Part shown: piece after piece, positions 12,336 to 24,601 of the stretch
Layout of the letters: every line of letters begins with the position of its first letter
Numbering within the stretch: position 1 is the stretch's first letter
NCBI RefSeq assembly: GCF_042453785.1
Contig: NC_091675.1
Location: 2,368,501 to 2,432,500, forward strand
Length of the DNA stretch: 64,000 nt
Direction: 5' to 3'
Source of the DNA: Malus domestica
Lineage: Eukaryota > Streptophyta > Magnoliopsida > Rosales > Rosaceae
The notes under the pieces: model-generated
The model's database searches: none
The model's input: the letters and a program-made list of their open reading frames with translations, nothing else
What the model was told of the DNA's origin: nothing
Translations under genes and position numbers: made by a program

Positions 12336-13480
12336 TTTGCTAATACGCACATATATTCCTACTCGTGCTCTCTCTCTCAGCATCTTTTCTCGCATTCTTG
12401 AAAAAACCCTAATTAATTTAGGAACTCCACAGTCGTCGGCCCGTTGTTCCAGCTTGGGGCCAGTGGCAGTCCTTCTCATCTTTTTCCCAGCCTCCCTTTC
12501 ACCTCCCCGCTATCCTCTCTCCACCCTTATTTCACCCCTTTTGTTTCTTCCATCTCCCCTCAGCCTTCTTGCCGCCACCCCCTCTCCTGCATCTTGTATA
12601 TCCTCTCATTCTCCCTTTTCCTGACCTAACGATGTCTCCAACACTCTTTTTGGTTGGGTTAAGCCAGATTATTATCGTTCTTCACGATAATGGGCCAATT
12701 TTATTGTGCTTAACTGTCGAGGGTATTGGCCAAGGGTTTTTCCCGGGAATAGTTTGATTGGGTGCTCGGGGTGGTTTGATGCCCAAATCTGAAGGCACGA
12801 TTTCCTCTCCGCGGCTTATGGGTTCGTGGTGGTGGCAGGCAACAGCGTCGCACGTCGGTGGCTTTGGCTTGGCAACCTCTATCCACACACACTACTGTTA
12901 TTGTCCTTGCTACAACTGTGACCCACGCTGGCCGACGAAATTAAAATTCTAAAACGGTTTCTAGTGTCAACAGATTTGTGCTCGGGTATGGTTTGTGGTG
13001 TTGTCGTTGTGTTTAGGTCCACGATAGTGGCTTTGGCTGGAATCCCTCTGCGACCGACCCTTCTGTGTGTTGTCCTTGCTAAAACTAACGACCCACATTC
13101 CCTGTTACCCACACCTCTAGCCATCTCTGTACCTGCATCTCCTTCGTAGAAACATCATCGGCTTTAGCTTAGGTTTTTCAGTTTAATTTATGTTTCGTGC
13201 TTGTACTGCCTAGAGTGAGTTTGTGTCACCTTGGCGATTTGAGGTGGCCTTGCTTATTGAGGTGGTTTTATGTAAAGGTCCCGTGGTAAGGTTTGTCATG
13301 CCTATCGTTTTTTGTGACAAATCTACTCCGGGACAGTACTGGTTCTAGTGGTCTTTTGTGGCGACCATATAGGGTTTAAATTCATTTGTGTTTGTGCGAA
13401 TTTTCTCCAGGTCAAGAAGTTGGTCACAGGAGAATATGTATCCATCTGGCACCTGTTATTCTTGTTCTTGGTAATGAAAA
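12336..13480 (+). other. GC-richer transcribed-looking region of unknown nature
   Basis: The base composition changes sharply from the AT-rich surroundings. A pyrimidine-rich stretch (12360-12630) is followed by a mixed region rich in GTGG/TTGTCC. All frames are interrupted within about 100 codons and none shows a known domain. It could be a non-coding transcript, a decayed gene or the interior of an old retroelement; I cannot decide between these. Confidence 0.3.
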
Positions 13481-16068
13481 TTTAGATTTTTTTTCTTTGA
13501 AGAATGTATATACTTATTTCAACTTCAAATAATTTACAAGAAAACGAGAAATCCCTTTCCATTCTGTCGATTTTGAACGCTTTCATTCAATTAATATTCC
13601 GAACGTAGTTTTCCATCATTTTCCATTCCATTTCCCATGCAGTGAACCTGTGATAATTCATCTGCAGCTTAAGCCCTGGTTTTAGTCCTGTTTTCAATTA
13701 TGAAAAATTTGATGGCTTTCCGCTAAGCATTTAGTTGTATATGGGGATCATACATCCCAATCGCTTAAAATCCTTAGCTCTCTTTTCTCTTTTGGAATTA
13801 ATAAACTTCTTGTTTGCTTGGGAAAGATCCTTTGAGTATTCCCGTGACACTGTCTCTCTCTCATTTTCCCCATAGTTGTACTCTGGACCACACAAATTAA
13901 ATATAAATTTGTAGTAAATATATACCCCCTATAAAGGAGCATCTTCTTAGCATGAATTTCGTTTTTACTGTAGCAAAAATGAGATAATACATGATTATTG
14001 CAGAGAACTAAGATAATACATGACTATTGCAGAGAAATATGCATTCACCACATAAGATCTCTCGTATATTTCACTGTTTCTCTCATTTTTTTTTTCTCCT
14101 AAATACGAAGAACATGTCGTAACTATATATAGTCCTTACTAGATTAGAGTAAAATGCAATCTCTGCTAAAAATAGCTAATCTATATTTGTTCCAAACCTC
14201 CAAAGCACCATCATATATTTCCTTTTTTTTTTTTACTCTTTCTCACACTCATATATATGGGAATTAGGGGTGTCCCATCTGTGCTGGCAATTGTCTTGCT
14301 TCGCATCTATAGCATAGAGGAAAAAACTCATCAACCTTAAACGTCAACATCCATCCAACAATATATCCACATTTGCCGCTATCCTGAAACATCCACTTGA
14401 TCAAATTGGTCGTGTTCGAATTATTATCTTTTAGTATCAAGAAATGTAAATATTATAATAATCACACTGGTGAGAAAGACATCAAAGAGTAGAAACGAAA
14501 TAGGTCGTTGTTCATGTTTACTGTCTACAGTGTTGTGGCCGGAAATGCCACCTGAACAGTCAAATGATTCCTGAATTGGCATAATATTAGACATAAATTA
14601 GAAGGAAAAAAAGGTCACAATTAGAGTCTAATTATTAAAAAAACCAAATATAAAATGGTACTTAAGAAAGAAAACAAATGGAAGCTTTCAACTACGAAAT
14701 GCAAGACATATGCAGTGATCTGGTTAATAAGTAGATTAATTACATGCATCCAAGTGTGGCCTGCAAGTATTTTCTTTTTAAATTTATTTTCTTCTCTTTG
14801 GAGCATAGACATGGCATAAAACCCTAGCTAAAGTTTTATAGATAATGGTGGACCATGTGTGGTCAGGGAGAAGTGGTGAAACAGTCAAGGCCCTGGCAGA
14901 AAAGACAGTCGTGGAATCTGGAATTTCTGGTAAGAGATCAAATTCGATCTCAATTTTTCAATGGGAAATATGGAATCCACTATGAGCGAATTATTGTGTT
15001 TGTAGTTATTTGATAAGATAACAATTATTTCCCGAAAAACAAATTTAGTTTTTGTTATTGACATTTGATAATAATGAGAGACAAATGAATAATTAATAAT
15101 TAGTGATCCTAACTAAAAGAAGGGCTTGAATCCCGTTTTGATCCCTGTGTTAGTTCAATTTTTATGTATGTGCTTTTCGTATGACTCAATTTTTCATTGT
15201 GTTGCATTTTTATACGTTAACCATTTTGATCATTTACATCTAATATAAGTGTTAATATGCGTAATTGGGAGATAAATATCTACGGCATGCTCTAAAATGT
15301 TATGTGAGCTCCTTGATGGCCTCATGCCTTTATTTAATCTAGTCAGGCGGGCTTTAATTGCCTCACAAGCAAACAACACAATGGCCAAATTGTTCAAATT
15401 CAAAGAACAGTGACCAAAGTGGTCATACGATCTCTTTCAACTTTCACTCAAGTGCCAAGGAAACTGTTTTTCTTCCAGAAGCCCTTATTGATAACAAATA
15501 CAACTAATAAAGAACAAACCCAATAGCACAATCAACTGTTACGGACAATTGACACATGTACAGTTAACATGATGCCCTTTGGCATCATATCAAGTGGTAT
15601 TTAATCTTTTTTTATTTATTAGAAGCGAAATTTCATATTGATCTACACTAAGCAGAGAGGGAAAAAAAAGAGTTTAAATTCGAAATAAAGTAAATTAAAG
15701 AAAAATACGCTAATCACTAGTACAGTCCACCACATATCATTGGTACCCTAAGCTAAACCACCAATATTCTCGTTTGGATGAAAAAACCGCCAACCCCTTT
15801 TCCGCTATCTGTATGTTTCGGTTTCTCCGCCGGCCCATTAACACTAACAGACACTCCATTTGCATGGGCCCAGTATACGTTTGCTATGGGTAAATGAGGC
15901 CCATAAACCAAATGGGCCTGGGTCAAGTTAATCGAAGTTCAAAACCGAACGAACGGGTCCTCAACTCACCCAAATTTTAGTCGAGGATCGAGATCGCACT
16001 GCGAGATTTAGTCCGTCTGAGAGTCTTCGACTGAGAGAAAGAGAGGAGGAAGAAGAAGACGGAGCGAA
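13481..16068. other. Intergenic upstream of TMEM147
   Basis: AT-rich sequence without supported exons. The last 250 bp become less AT-rich, as expected for the promoter and leader of TMEM147, with a GA-rich leader (16035-16062) just before the start codon. Confidence 0.45.
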
Positions 16069-17870
16069 ATGACGGTGTTTCACTTCTTCAACTGCGCCAT
16101 TCTGACGTTCGGCCCTCACGCCGTCTACTACTCCGCCACGCCGCTGTACATCCCTCCTACTTTTCTTTTCTTTTTTTGTTCGGATTTTTTACGCTCTCAC
16201 AAATCACACTCAATTCACTTCGTCTTCTTCCCCAAATCAAAACCCTAACCCGATTGTGCGATTTAATTGTGCAGATCGGAGTACGATACGCTCGGTACTT
16301 CCGTCAAAGCAGCTTTGGTTTATCTCGGAACAGCTTTGGTGAAGGTTCGTTAGTATTAATTCGTGGTTAATTCAACTGATATGATTAGAAAAATCGCATT
16401 TTTATGTAAAATTATAGTACTTTGATGTAATTTCAACAGAAATGGCTGCTGATGGTTTTTGTTTATTAAATCTGTGTTCTGCAGCTGGTTTGTTTGGCAA
16501 CTTTTCTGAAGGTATCTGACAATGAGAGCTTCGATCCGTATCAGGTATTTTCTATATTTGTTTCAATTGAAATGTATCTTTCCAAATAGAAATGTCGATT
16601 TTCGATAAGTTCATGCTGGTTCCCATGTTTGTAGATGAAGTTTTATCGTAATTTGGTTAGTGTTGCATTTAAAGATTATAAATTTAGACTGAAATAAGCA
16701 AATTCTTAATGTCTTTTTTCGGGTTTCAGGAATTGTTGAAAGCTTTAATCGGTTTTATAGACGTTGCTGGACTTTACTATGCTTTGACTCAGCTGACCCA
16801 CAGGAATATCTCTCAGAATCATAAATTTCAAGCTGTGGGACTTGGTGAGTAGCGTGTGGAAAACGAAAATGATAAGTTTTTATTTATTTTAGAACAATTT
16901 TGAAGCTTTTTGTTCCCTATTTGCAGGATGGGCTTTTGCTGATTCTGTTCTCCATAGATTGGCACCGCTATGGGTGGGTGCTAGAGGACTAGAATTCACC
17001 TGGGATTACATTCTCCAAGGCCTTGAAGCAAATGCCAATCTGGTAATCAATTGTTTAGTTTCTTTGTTTCTTACATTGTAGTTTTCTTATCAAACATGTC
17101 GGCCAGAATGCTCGTTGATAGGTTTGTGGATAGAGAATGCTAAAATCCCCTTTGACTTTGGGATCCTGAAAGTGACATAATGATTTCATGTTAGGCATAC
17201 CTCAATTATATGTCCTATTTTAACAAACTTGATTAATATAACTTCAATTTTTTTTCTTCTTTAATGGATTAAATTTGCCTATCTTTGTTAATAAGTTCCT
17301 GTTCACTCTCTTTATTCAGGTCTTGAGTATATCACTTGCTGCATTTGGATCTTTGATGTGGCTTCGAAAAAACAAGCCTAAGATTATGATTCCTTTAATA
17401 TATGTATGTGCAGGAGTTGTGGCAACCATGCCATCTATCACAAGGTCAGCTTCTTAACTTCCCTTAGTTCTACCACTGCTTGAAAAATTCTTTGCTTTAA
17501 ACAACTACTCATCGCTACGGCACATTGATACTCTAGGCAACGTATTTCTTTCCCTTTCCCTTAAAAATAGTGATAACTCTATGTCCCACAAATTCTAAAC
17601 CTACCTTCCTCTTTCGTTTTCAAATTCTGATTGGTAGGGCTGGTTCCGTTCATCAATTGTCAAGTGTAACAACTAGATTGCACTCTTTTTAAGTTTCTCT
17701 CCCTTGTCTAACTCACTTATCGTTTATGCAGCTATCTGAGGCGAGGCCTGGGTTGGCAATTTCCGGATGTGGTAGTGTTTGAACTAGGTACCTCTCTATT
17801 GATGGCCCTCATCAGTTGGCAGCTCTTTGCTTATTGTCAGAGACCCTCTGCCCGAAACAACCAATCATAA
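16069..17870 (+). CDS. TMEM147: TMEM147 homologue, BOS complex subunit
   Basis: Seven exons (16069-16145, 16275-16344, 16485-16544, 16730-16844, 16927-17042, 17320-17444 and 17732-17870) join in frame to 233 residues, close to the 224 of human TMEM147. The N terminus MTVFHFFNCAILTFGPH, the LSEYDT segment, the LGWAFAD helix and the LWVGARGLEF block align with the animal protein. The protein is mostly hydrophobic helices and so a multipass ER membrane protein. In animals TMEM147 joins nicalin and NOMO in the back-of-Sec61 (BOS) complex, which helps insert multi-spanning proteins; the plant role is inferred. All introns are short with standard borders. The ATG lies just after a GA-rich leader and no earlier in-frame ATG is supported. 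Confidence 0.92.
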
Positions 17871-18549
17871 CCCCCCAACATATGACTACCAGTCAGAAAA
17901 GGTCTTCAGGATTAGAATATCCTCTGTTCTCTGTTTCTTCGAATGGTTACCCTTTGGTTTTATTATTTTAAATCATTGGTATGTAGAGATTATTCTTTTA
18001 TCTAATTTTGATCAACAGACCTTTAATGATTTCGCAATCTGAGAGCATCAGCGTATTTGTTGCAACTTTATATCAGTTTCTACTGGTGTACTCACCAGGA
18101 TTTTTGGGTTGAAGATGGAGATAAACGTACTTTTATATCGCATATTTCCCCTTCAGTGAGTGTTGGAACACTGACATCTTACCATGAATTTTATGGATAT
18201 AATCGTATTCTGCAGAGTCGTGCGGTCTTTTCTATTTATGTATTTACAAATTGGGATCTGATCCACAGATTGTTAGTTGCTGTGTGTCAATTTAGTCATA
18301 GGTGTGTCACCGTCTTGCTCAGGGTGCACGAAATCTGTTTGTTTTTCGGTTCCATTCAAAATATTTGGGTTTGACAGTGTCTGCAAAAGCATGGTCGTTT
18401 AGTTCTTCCGTCACGCAGTCGTTTGTCTGCAAAAATGCCTTCTTTTCGGAGAAGGATGACAATCCAATTGCAACCTCAAACCCTAAACAGGCTAGCAGAT
18501 GTTGCCACCACTGCATGAAGAAGTAATGCAAATTTGCAGTTAATTGGCT
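17871..18549. other. TMEM147 3' region
   Basis: Contains the presumed 3' UTR of TMEM147, then unassigned sequence up to the broken B3 gene on the other strand. Short open frames here are not supported as genes. Confidence 0.5.
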
Positions 18550-19010
18550 TCAATTAGAGACATGTGGAGCTGTAAGTAGCACATTGCCTCTGAAAATATG
18601 TAGTTGCATCGCACCTCGCTTCACAAACTCAAAAACGATGGCATCCCCAGGCGAAATCTCGTTTGTGCTAACACGAGCTAACCATCCCCGCGCCATCTGC
18701 AGACGGTGATCTGCCCTGACATGAAGTTGAGCAGGCCACGATCTTCCGGTCAGATCTTGAAGCGTTAGTCTCGCCACTCGGAAGCCCTGCAACGCTTACT
18801 AGTCCTCGAGCTCGGGCTACATGCTTCGGAATCGTCTGCAACAAGGAAAATCGTCAATACCAATGGAAGAACAAAAACACGACGTACATTTTAGAGCAAC
18901 TGTTTCAGAAACAGAATCGTGCGAAGTAACGACCAAGATACCTAGATTAGATTTCTTCAACGTTTTCATGAAACATGTATTTCTCCGGTTTAAACAAGAC
19001 GGATCCAGTT
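18550..19010 (-). pseudogene. Broken REM-type B3 domain gene (remnant)
   Basis: On the minus strand 18550-18789 encodes the second half of a B3 domain (LTLQDLTGRSWPAQL, then MARGWLARVSTNEISPGDAI and FEFV). The first half, TIPKHVARARGL, lies just upstream (about 18796-18835) after a plausible acceptor, but in a different frame with a TAA between. Farther upstream about 18950-19010 encodes TCFMKTLKKSNL, matching the first strand of REM domains, but the phase to the next exon is wrong. The order of parts and intron position match the intact REM gene at 20086-23283, so this is probably a decayed tandem copy. A single-base assembly error could mimic the frameshift. Confidence 0.65.
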
Positions 19011-20085
19011 GATGATTCTGCTAAATAAACACTTGCAGGTCTCTTTGTGCACGCTTACAGACTTGTTCTCCTAGACTCTGGGGTCCCAAAACCCATGGTC
19101 ACTTGTCGTTTGATTTTCAACCAATGCTATGTGATCAATTTAATTTTTTTTGTAGTTTCTCCTCTACTGTTTGATTTAAGATCGAATGGTAGATGACCAC
19201 AATTTTCTTGAACTTCAGGGTCTATGAGAACGGGACTCTTAGTTTAGTGCCATGCTCTTTTTTCTTCGTCAAAGTTCTTAGTGCTCTGCTCAGTGACAAT
19301 TTCATGGTTAGTCTTGGTACTTTGTTGGTTGAGTCTATTTTCTTCGGCCTGTATTAGTTTTCATGTCTATTTCGGCATCTTATTTGTTGCAACCATTCAA
19401 ATTGTCATATACTTTTGAACCAGTCGAAGTCGATTATGCTTTAAGAGTAAATAAGCATTAATCAGGACCATGGATCTCATCTTTCAACCAACAATATCCC
19501 CCTCTGTACTATCATTCATGTCGATTGCATCAAGAGTGCCGTGCCGATCATACGAAAACTCTGAAGAGTGAGATCCGATTATCGTTACAAGTTTCTCCGT
19601 GACACTGAGAATTAAAAGCAAAAACAATGCCTGAGAATGTAGTGACCCTAAACAAATGTACAGCATACACCATCACACCATTACACCAGCAAATCGGTTA
19701 CTCTCCATCCATTACCAAAAATGCAGAAACTCTACTCTTTAATGCAGCATGCATTATACCAAAGTGAATTCACCAAGGGGAAAACACGTTAAAAGTGATG
19801 ACAAACGCACATGATTATGCCCGGGGGAAAAGGAAGAAGCGCCTACGCTCACAAAAGACGTTCAGTGAAGTTCTATTAACAATCATATTCATAACAGGAA
19901 AGGATGATTAGGTTGCAGATGACAACACTTACCAATGTTTAGTTAGCAGTTGCCATGACATGAAGAACACGATCAGAGAAAAACATAGCGCAAATAGGAA
20001 AGCTCACCACAGAACACGTAGTAGGGATGGTTGAGCTGGATCATGTGTCAGAGAGAAGGTACATTTCTGGTAGATTACACAATCG
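19011..20085. other. Spacer between B3 remnant and intact REM gene
   Basis: Presumably includes the 3' UTR of the REM gene. I see no coding exon. Confidence 0.45.
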
Positions 20086-23000
20086 CTATACTACATTTGA
20101 TGTTCCTTGTCCGCCTAGATGGTCAAATCCCTTTTTACCAACACCGGAAATGTGCACGTGCATTTCATCCTTACCAACAAGCTCAAAAATGCAAACATCT
20201 CCAATGTTAATGTCATTTCCGCGTACAAATGCCATCCACCCTCCGCAAAAAGTATGCACCACACGCCCTTTCGAGTCTGGGACAGAGTTCACAGTCCAAC
20301 ATTCCCCCTTTGAGTTTCGAAGCACAATCTCTGTTTTAAAGTTGGGGAGGTATTCTGTGGAAAACTGGTATGGGATTTTCTGCAAAAGAATAACCAGTCT
20401 AAGTATGAACCATCCAAAAGCAATCTTCAAAAGAACAATATAAACATGTGTGCGCGAATTGACAAGGCTCACCAATGTATAAGATCCACTGATGTTGAAC
20501 TTCTTCATGATTTTCACAAAATTCGGGAAACAAGAAGTGAAAGATCGAGCTATTCTTTCTTCATCAAGTGTTAACTTGATTCTCAAACCACTTGATTTTG
20601 AATCCAGTTCATCATCAACAACTTTTTTCCTGCGATTAACTGTCTCCATTTTATGGTTCAGAAACCAATTTAAGTTAGAAAAATGAAAGTGCCCTCGACA
20701 TCAACCACTTTAAGCAATATTATTATCATGTGTTTCTTAAACACGTCGAAAATCTAATTACATTAGCCTGAGTTTGTAGATAAAAGTATAGCATGTTAAT
20801 CTAGATGAACTTCACGCCATTTCAATAAAAAACATGGATAGCACACATGGCCCCATCTTTGCAAGAACTTGCTTACTTACCCAACTTTTTACTAGCAACT
20901 TTTGACTGAGCGAGTGCAGCTTTAGTAAGAGATCTTGATGTGCTGCCATATTTCCTTGTGTCATTAATGAAAGCAGCGTCTTGATCCTTCTTTGATGATA
21001 GTTTATCAGCTATCTCTCTTATGCTCTTTGAAAGGACTTTGGGAGAGTTCCCTTTCATTTTCTTTGACAAGCCTTTGATAGTTTTATGCGTAGTGACAGC
21101 TAGCCCCGGACTTAACCAACTAGATGTTTCTCCCTTTTGAATGTGGACACAGAATTCAAACTCACGCACAAGTTCAAAAGTGCAGATATCTCCCAGCTGT
21201 ATGTCATTATAACGAACAAACGCCATCCATCCTCCACAAAGAGTGTGACTGGTATGCACTCTATTACTTGGCACAGAATTGACAGTCCAACTTTCTCCTT
21301 TCCAATTTTGAAGGACAATCTTTACTTTGCAGTTTGGTAAATGTGCCACTGAAAATTTATATGGGATATTCTGCAAAACATAAATCAGCCAGTAAAAAAT
21401 CACTCATACACGCCCACAACCACAAGTGTGAACACACACAAAAGTTCATACAAGAAAAAGAGGCAAAATCTTTAACACTGATAAATCTGTCAGGTGAATC
21501 CCATATAGACTTCCATTCCATGTGAAAAAGAAAAAGCAGAATACCGTGGACATTTTCCAAACCCCAAACCTGAACGACGGAATGAGGAACCACGGGCACA
21601 ACCTCTGGGTGATTGTGGTTAATTCCATCTGGAAACAGTAACATTAAAGCAAGATTTTACATGGTTTGAGGAATTATGGACAAAGAATTGATACCAAATT
21701 GGAATCAATAGATTTTTGTTTTTTTTTTATGCATGAGCAGATAATTAAAATGGGACAGCATCTCAAATGAGTGAATTGATGCAACACGTATACCTTATGT
21801 AAATAAACAAAACATCCCTCATAAGAAGAAAAAGATACAACAACAAAGCCAGAGGGAAGAACCCACCAGAGTATATGAACCACTGATGTTGAAACTTTTT
21901 ATGATTCTCACGAAATAAGGATTAGAGGAGCTAAATGATGGAGCTACTTCATGTGCTGATGACATCTGCATACAAAGTCTACCATTAACATTTAATCCAT
22001 CTCCTTTTCCACACATATTTTGGATCGATTCCTTCGCTTTATATGAAACAACATCCAAACCTGCAAGCAATAATAAAAATATCACCAATGCAACTCTATG
22101 TATTCAGTTTTGTTTGCACAGATGTACGTAAAACTTATTATTTCAGGGTTGACATTCTAGTGCATGTGAACTTCATTCTTATGCCTAGAATTTTATTACA
22201 TGAAAACTTGGGCTCGTTCCGTCCTCTCACTCCAAAATAGTTAAAATTATCTGTAATACAAACAACTTGCTATAAGAGGGAAAAGGAGAGAAAGAAAAAG
22301 GGGCAGGCTGTGCAGAATTATCTGGTGACCGGAAGGTTGCCTTTGTGTGGAAAGAGCCAATAGATCAGTTGGTTTTCTTACCAGGATTCTCAAGTGGATT
22401 TTTTTCTGTGGAACAAGTTGCTTCTTCTCGACCCTCATCAATGCATTCTGACCGGAATTGAGACGAACCGTTTCTAATCTTCTTCACCGCACCATCAACC
22501 AGCTTATTCCCAGATGATGCGACCTCCTCCCTTCTCCTTTTTCGTCCCATATACATATACTTGTCAAAGTTCCTGGAGTCTTGCCCGTATCCAAAACGAA
22601 ATGCAGCCTCTTTCTCACATGCACTTTGATCAAAAATTAGCACGGTGAAACACAAATCACCATCGTATCTAAAAATCAAGAAGTCCCCGCATTCCACATA
22701 ATGGTCTCTCACAAATGCCGGCCACCCACGATGCAAGAACAAACCACCATTCTGTTGAATCAATTCAACACTCCATTCACTGCCGCTAGGGCCGAACAAC
22801 GAAACTAACCCAGATGTTCTGCCTTCCATGTGTCTCATGAATCTTTCTGGGATTTTCTGGAGCATGACATTGTATCACCATCCAAAAGTTCAAAAAACAC
22901 TGAGATTAACCCACCAATATTTTAACTTGGCTAAACTCTGAAGATACAAAAATTATAACTTTTTACAATTTGAGTCTCTCTAGTAACAGAGTAAGATTTT

Positions 23001-23283
23001 TGCAGGATTACTAATACCAATATGGAATAAACAATTTAACTGTTTACAACTTTAATGCACTAACCCTAATTCCCAAATCCAAAGACACTCACTTTAACAT
23101 TAATCAGCAGATGTTACACACTAACCCTAATTCCCAACAACCCAGAAGAAAATAAAATTACCCAAACAGATAATGGAAAATCAGAAGAGGGAAGAACAAA
23201 ATTACCAGTCTTTCAGAGCTCAAATCAGCAGAATAAAACGCAAAAAAATGAGGGCTCCTCACATTCCGAGCTTCCTCTGCCAT
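20086..23283 (-). CDS. REM-type protein with three B3 DNA-binding domains
   Basis: Six exons on the minus strand (23206-23283, 22382-22856, 21867-22060, 20881-21370, 20473-20639 and 20086-20379) join in frame to 565 residues. B3 domain 1 starts at about residue 11 (SPHFFAFYS) and runs to about residue 95. Domains 2 and 3 start at about 232 (PYFVRIIKSFNISGSYTL) and 451 (PNFVKIMKKFNISGSYTL). Each contains W-V, GGWMAFV and a GD-C-FEL core, and each is cut by an intron right after YTL. A basic GRKRRR stretch after domain 1 could be a nuclear signal. REM proteins bind DNA and act mainly in reproductive meristems and vernalisation (VRN1 family); the target here is unknown. Exon 4 could instead stop at 20873, but its GTAAGT donor joins exon 5 in phase, which I prefer. 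The ATG at 23283 begins MAEEARNVRS. Confidence 0.82.
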
Positions 23284-23655
23284 TGAAATTAGCTCTGCAA
23301 GTTTCAAACTCTAGAAAGAAACCAGAATCTCAGTGAAATTTTCCGAGCAACCAAACAGGTCCCAACATTTTCCCTCGGAATTAAAATTAACGAAGCAAAA
23401 AGGAACAAAATTTAAGATGCTATTTGTGCTCGTATAACATTATTGGGTTTTTTTATTAAATTTTTTTTTTCTTTTCAATTTCTGGGGAAATTAGAGAGAC
23501 GAAATTAAAGCCGGTCGCCCTCTCACTTCCTCCAAGAGCTCGTTGGAGGACATGCAGCGTGGTTTCACGCCCGCCGATGTCGCGTGACTTCGCGAAGTCT
23601 CTGACTGACAATGCCACGTGCAATGGGGGGTCAGCAAATCTGGTGCTCACTAGTT
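23284..23655. other. REM gene 5' flank
   Basis: Probable leader and promoter of the three-domain REM gene on the minus strand. No distinct TATA box was identified. Confidence 0.35.
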
Positions 23656-23876
23656 GGACAAGGATTGTCTGCCCTCCTAGTTGTGGTGCCCTTCCATACC
23701 CTCTTATTTTATGCGGTCACGGTTAAGCCACGTCAATATTTTATATTTTAATTATTTTTTGTCTTATTATCTCATTAAAAAATTAATATAAAATATTGAC
23801 GTGGCTTAACCGTGACCGCACAAAATATGAGAACATGGAAGGGCACCACAACTAGGAGGGCAGACAATCCAAGTCC
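23656..23876. mobile_element. Mutator-type MITE, family C copy 1
   Basis: 221 bp with inverted ends GGACAAGGATTGTCTGCCC and complement; the arms extend to the TTGACGTGGCTTAACCGTGA block. The perfect 9-bp target duplication TCACTAGTT lies at 23647-23655 and 23877-23885. It sits about 370 bp upstream of the REM gene start. Other copies are at 48732-48951 and, degenerate, at about 54956-55113. Confidence 0.92.
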
Positions 23877-23885
23877 TCACTAGTT

Positions 23886-24601
23886 ACATACTTAATTTTG
23901 CAATCGAGAATTTAGCGAATGGAGAAGCGCCACGTCATCTGGTGGTAATTTGGATCCGTTTAGCGTCAATTAACCGGGTAATTAGAAAGGAAAACTAATT
24001 AAAATGGCTTGAAAACTTTGAATTTTAATGATAAGGACAAAATAAAGGGTAAAGTAAATAGTACCAGGATTGACTTTTTAATGTAAAAATATGATTTTTC
24101 GTTAAAGTAAACAGTACCGGGTGCTTTTCGTTAAAGTTCCCTAATTAGAATTGATGTCAAATAGCATTTTACTACAGTCGTGGAGACTGGGTGAATTCGA
24201 ACGTAATCAACTTCCTAATCCATCTAAACAAAGATTCAATAAGAATGTATTTTCAATTTCCAATATCTAGATTGCTACTTCCATTGGACACAATGGCATA
24301 GAAAAAACACAGATAAAACATGAAAAAATACTTAAATTATTTTCTACAATAAGCACATAATTAATATTTTTTTTTAGAAAATTGAACCTAAAAATATTTT
24401 TTCTAAAAATGCTTTTAGTCATTTTAAAAGAGTTTTCAAACGAGTGCTTACGAAAGTATAGAGAAGATTTAACCATCAAGTCACACGGCATGAGTTTAAT
24501 CTTCACAATATCCAGAAAACACATCAAATATGACGAGAATTACTTAGGCAGGCGCTTGATAACAACGTCGGGAAACCAAAAACTTCAGAACCAACGGCCG
24601 A
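23886..24601. other. Intergenic AT-rich DNA
   Basis: Contains a repeat-like block (24020-24150) with two related phrases around AAAGTAAA-AGTACC and CGTTAAAGT, which looks like part of an interspersed repeat. No gene seen. Confidence 0.4.

Noticed and set aside
12337-13149. Cluster of short frames on both strands
   Set aside because: All are under 100 codons, overlap each other, and reflect local GC richness rather than a protein.
20873-20881. Stop of the REM gene at 20873
   Set aside because: A consensus GTAAGT donor just before the stop joins the next B3 exons in phase, so I treat it as an intron. An alternative short transcript remains possible.
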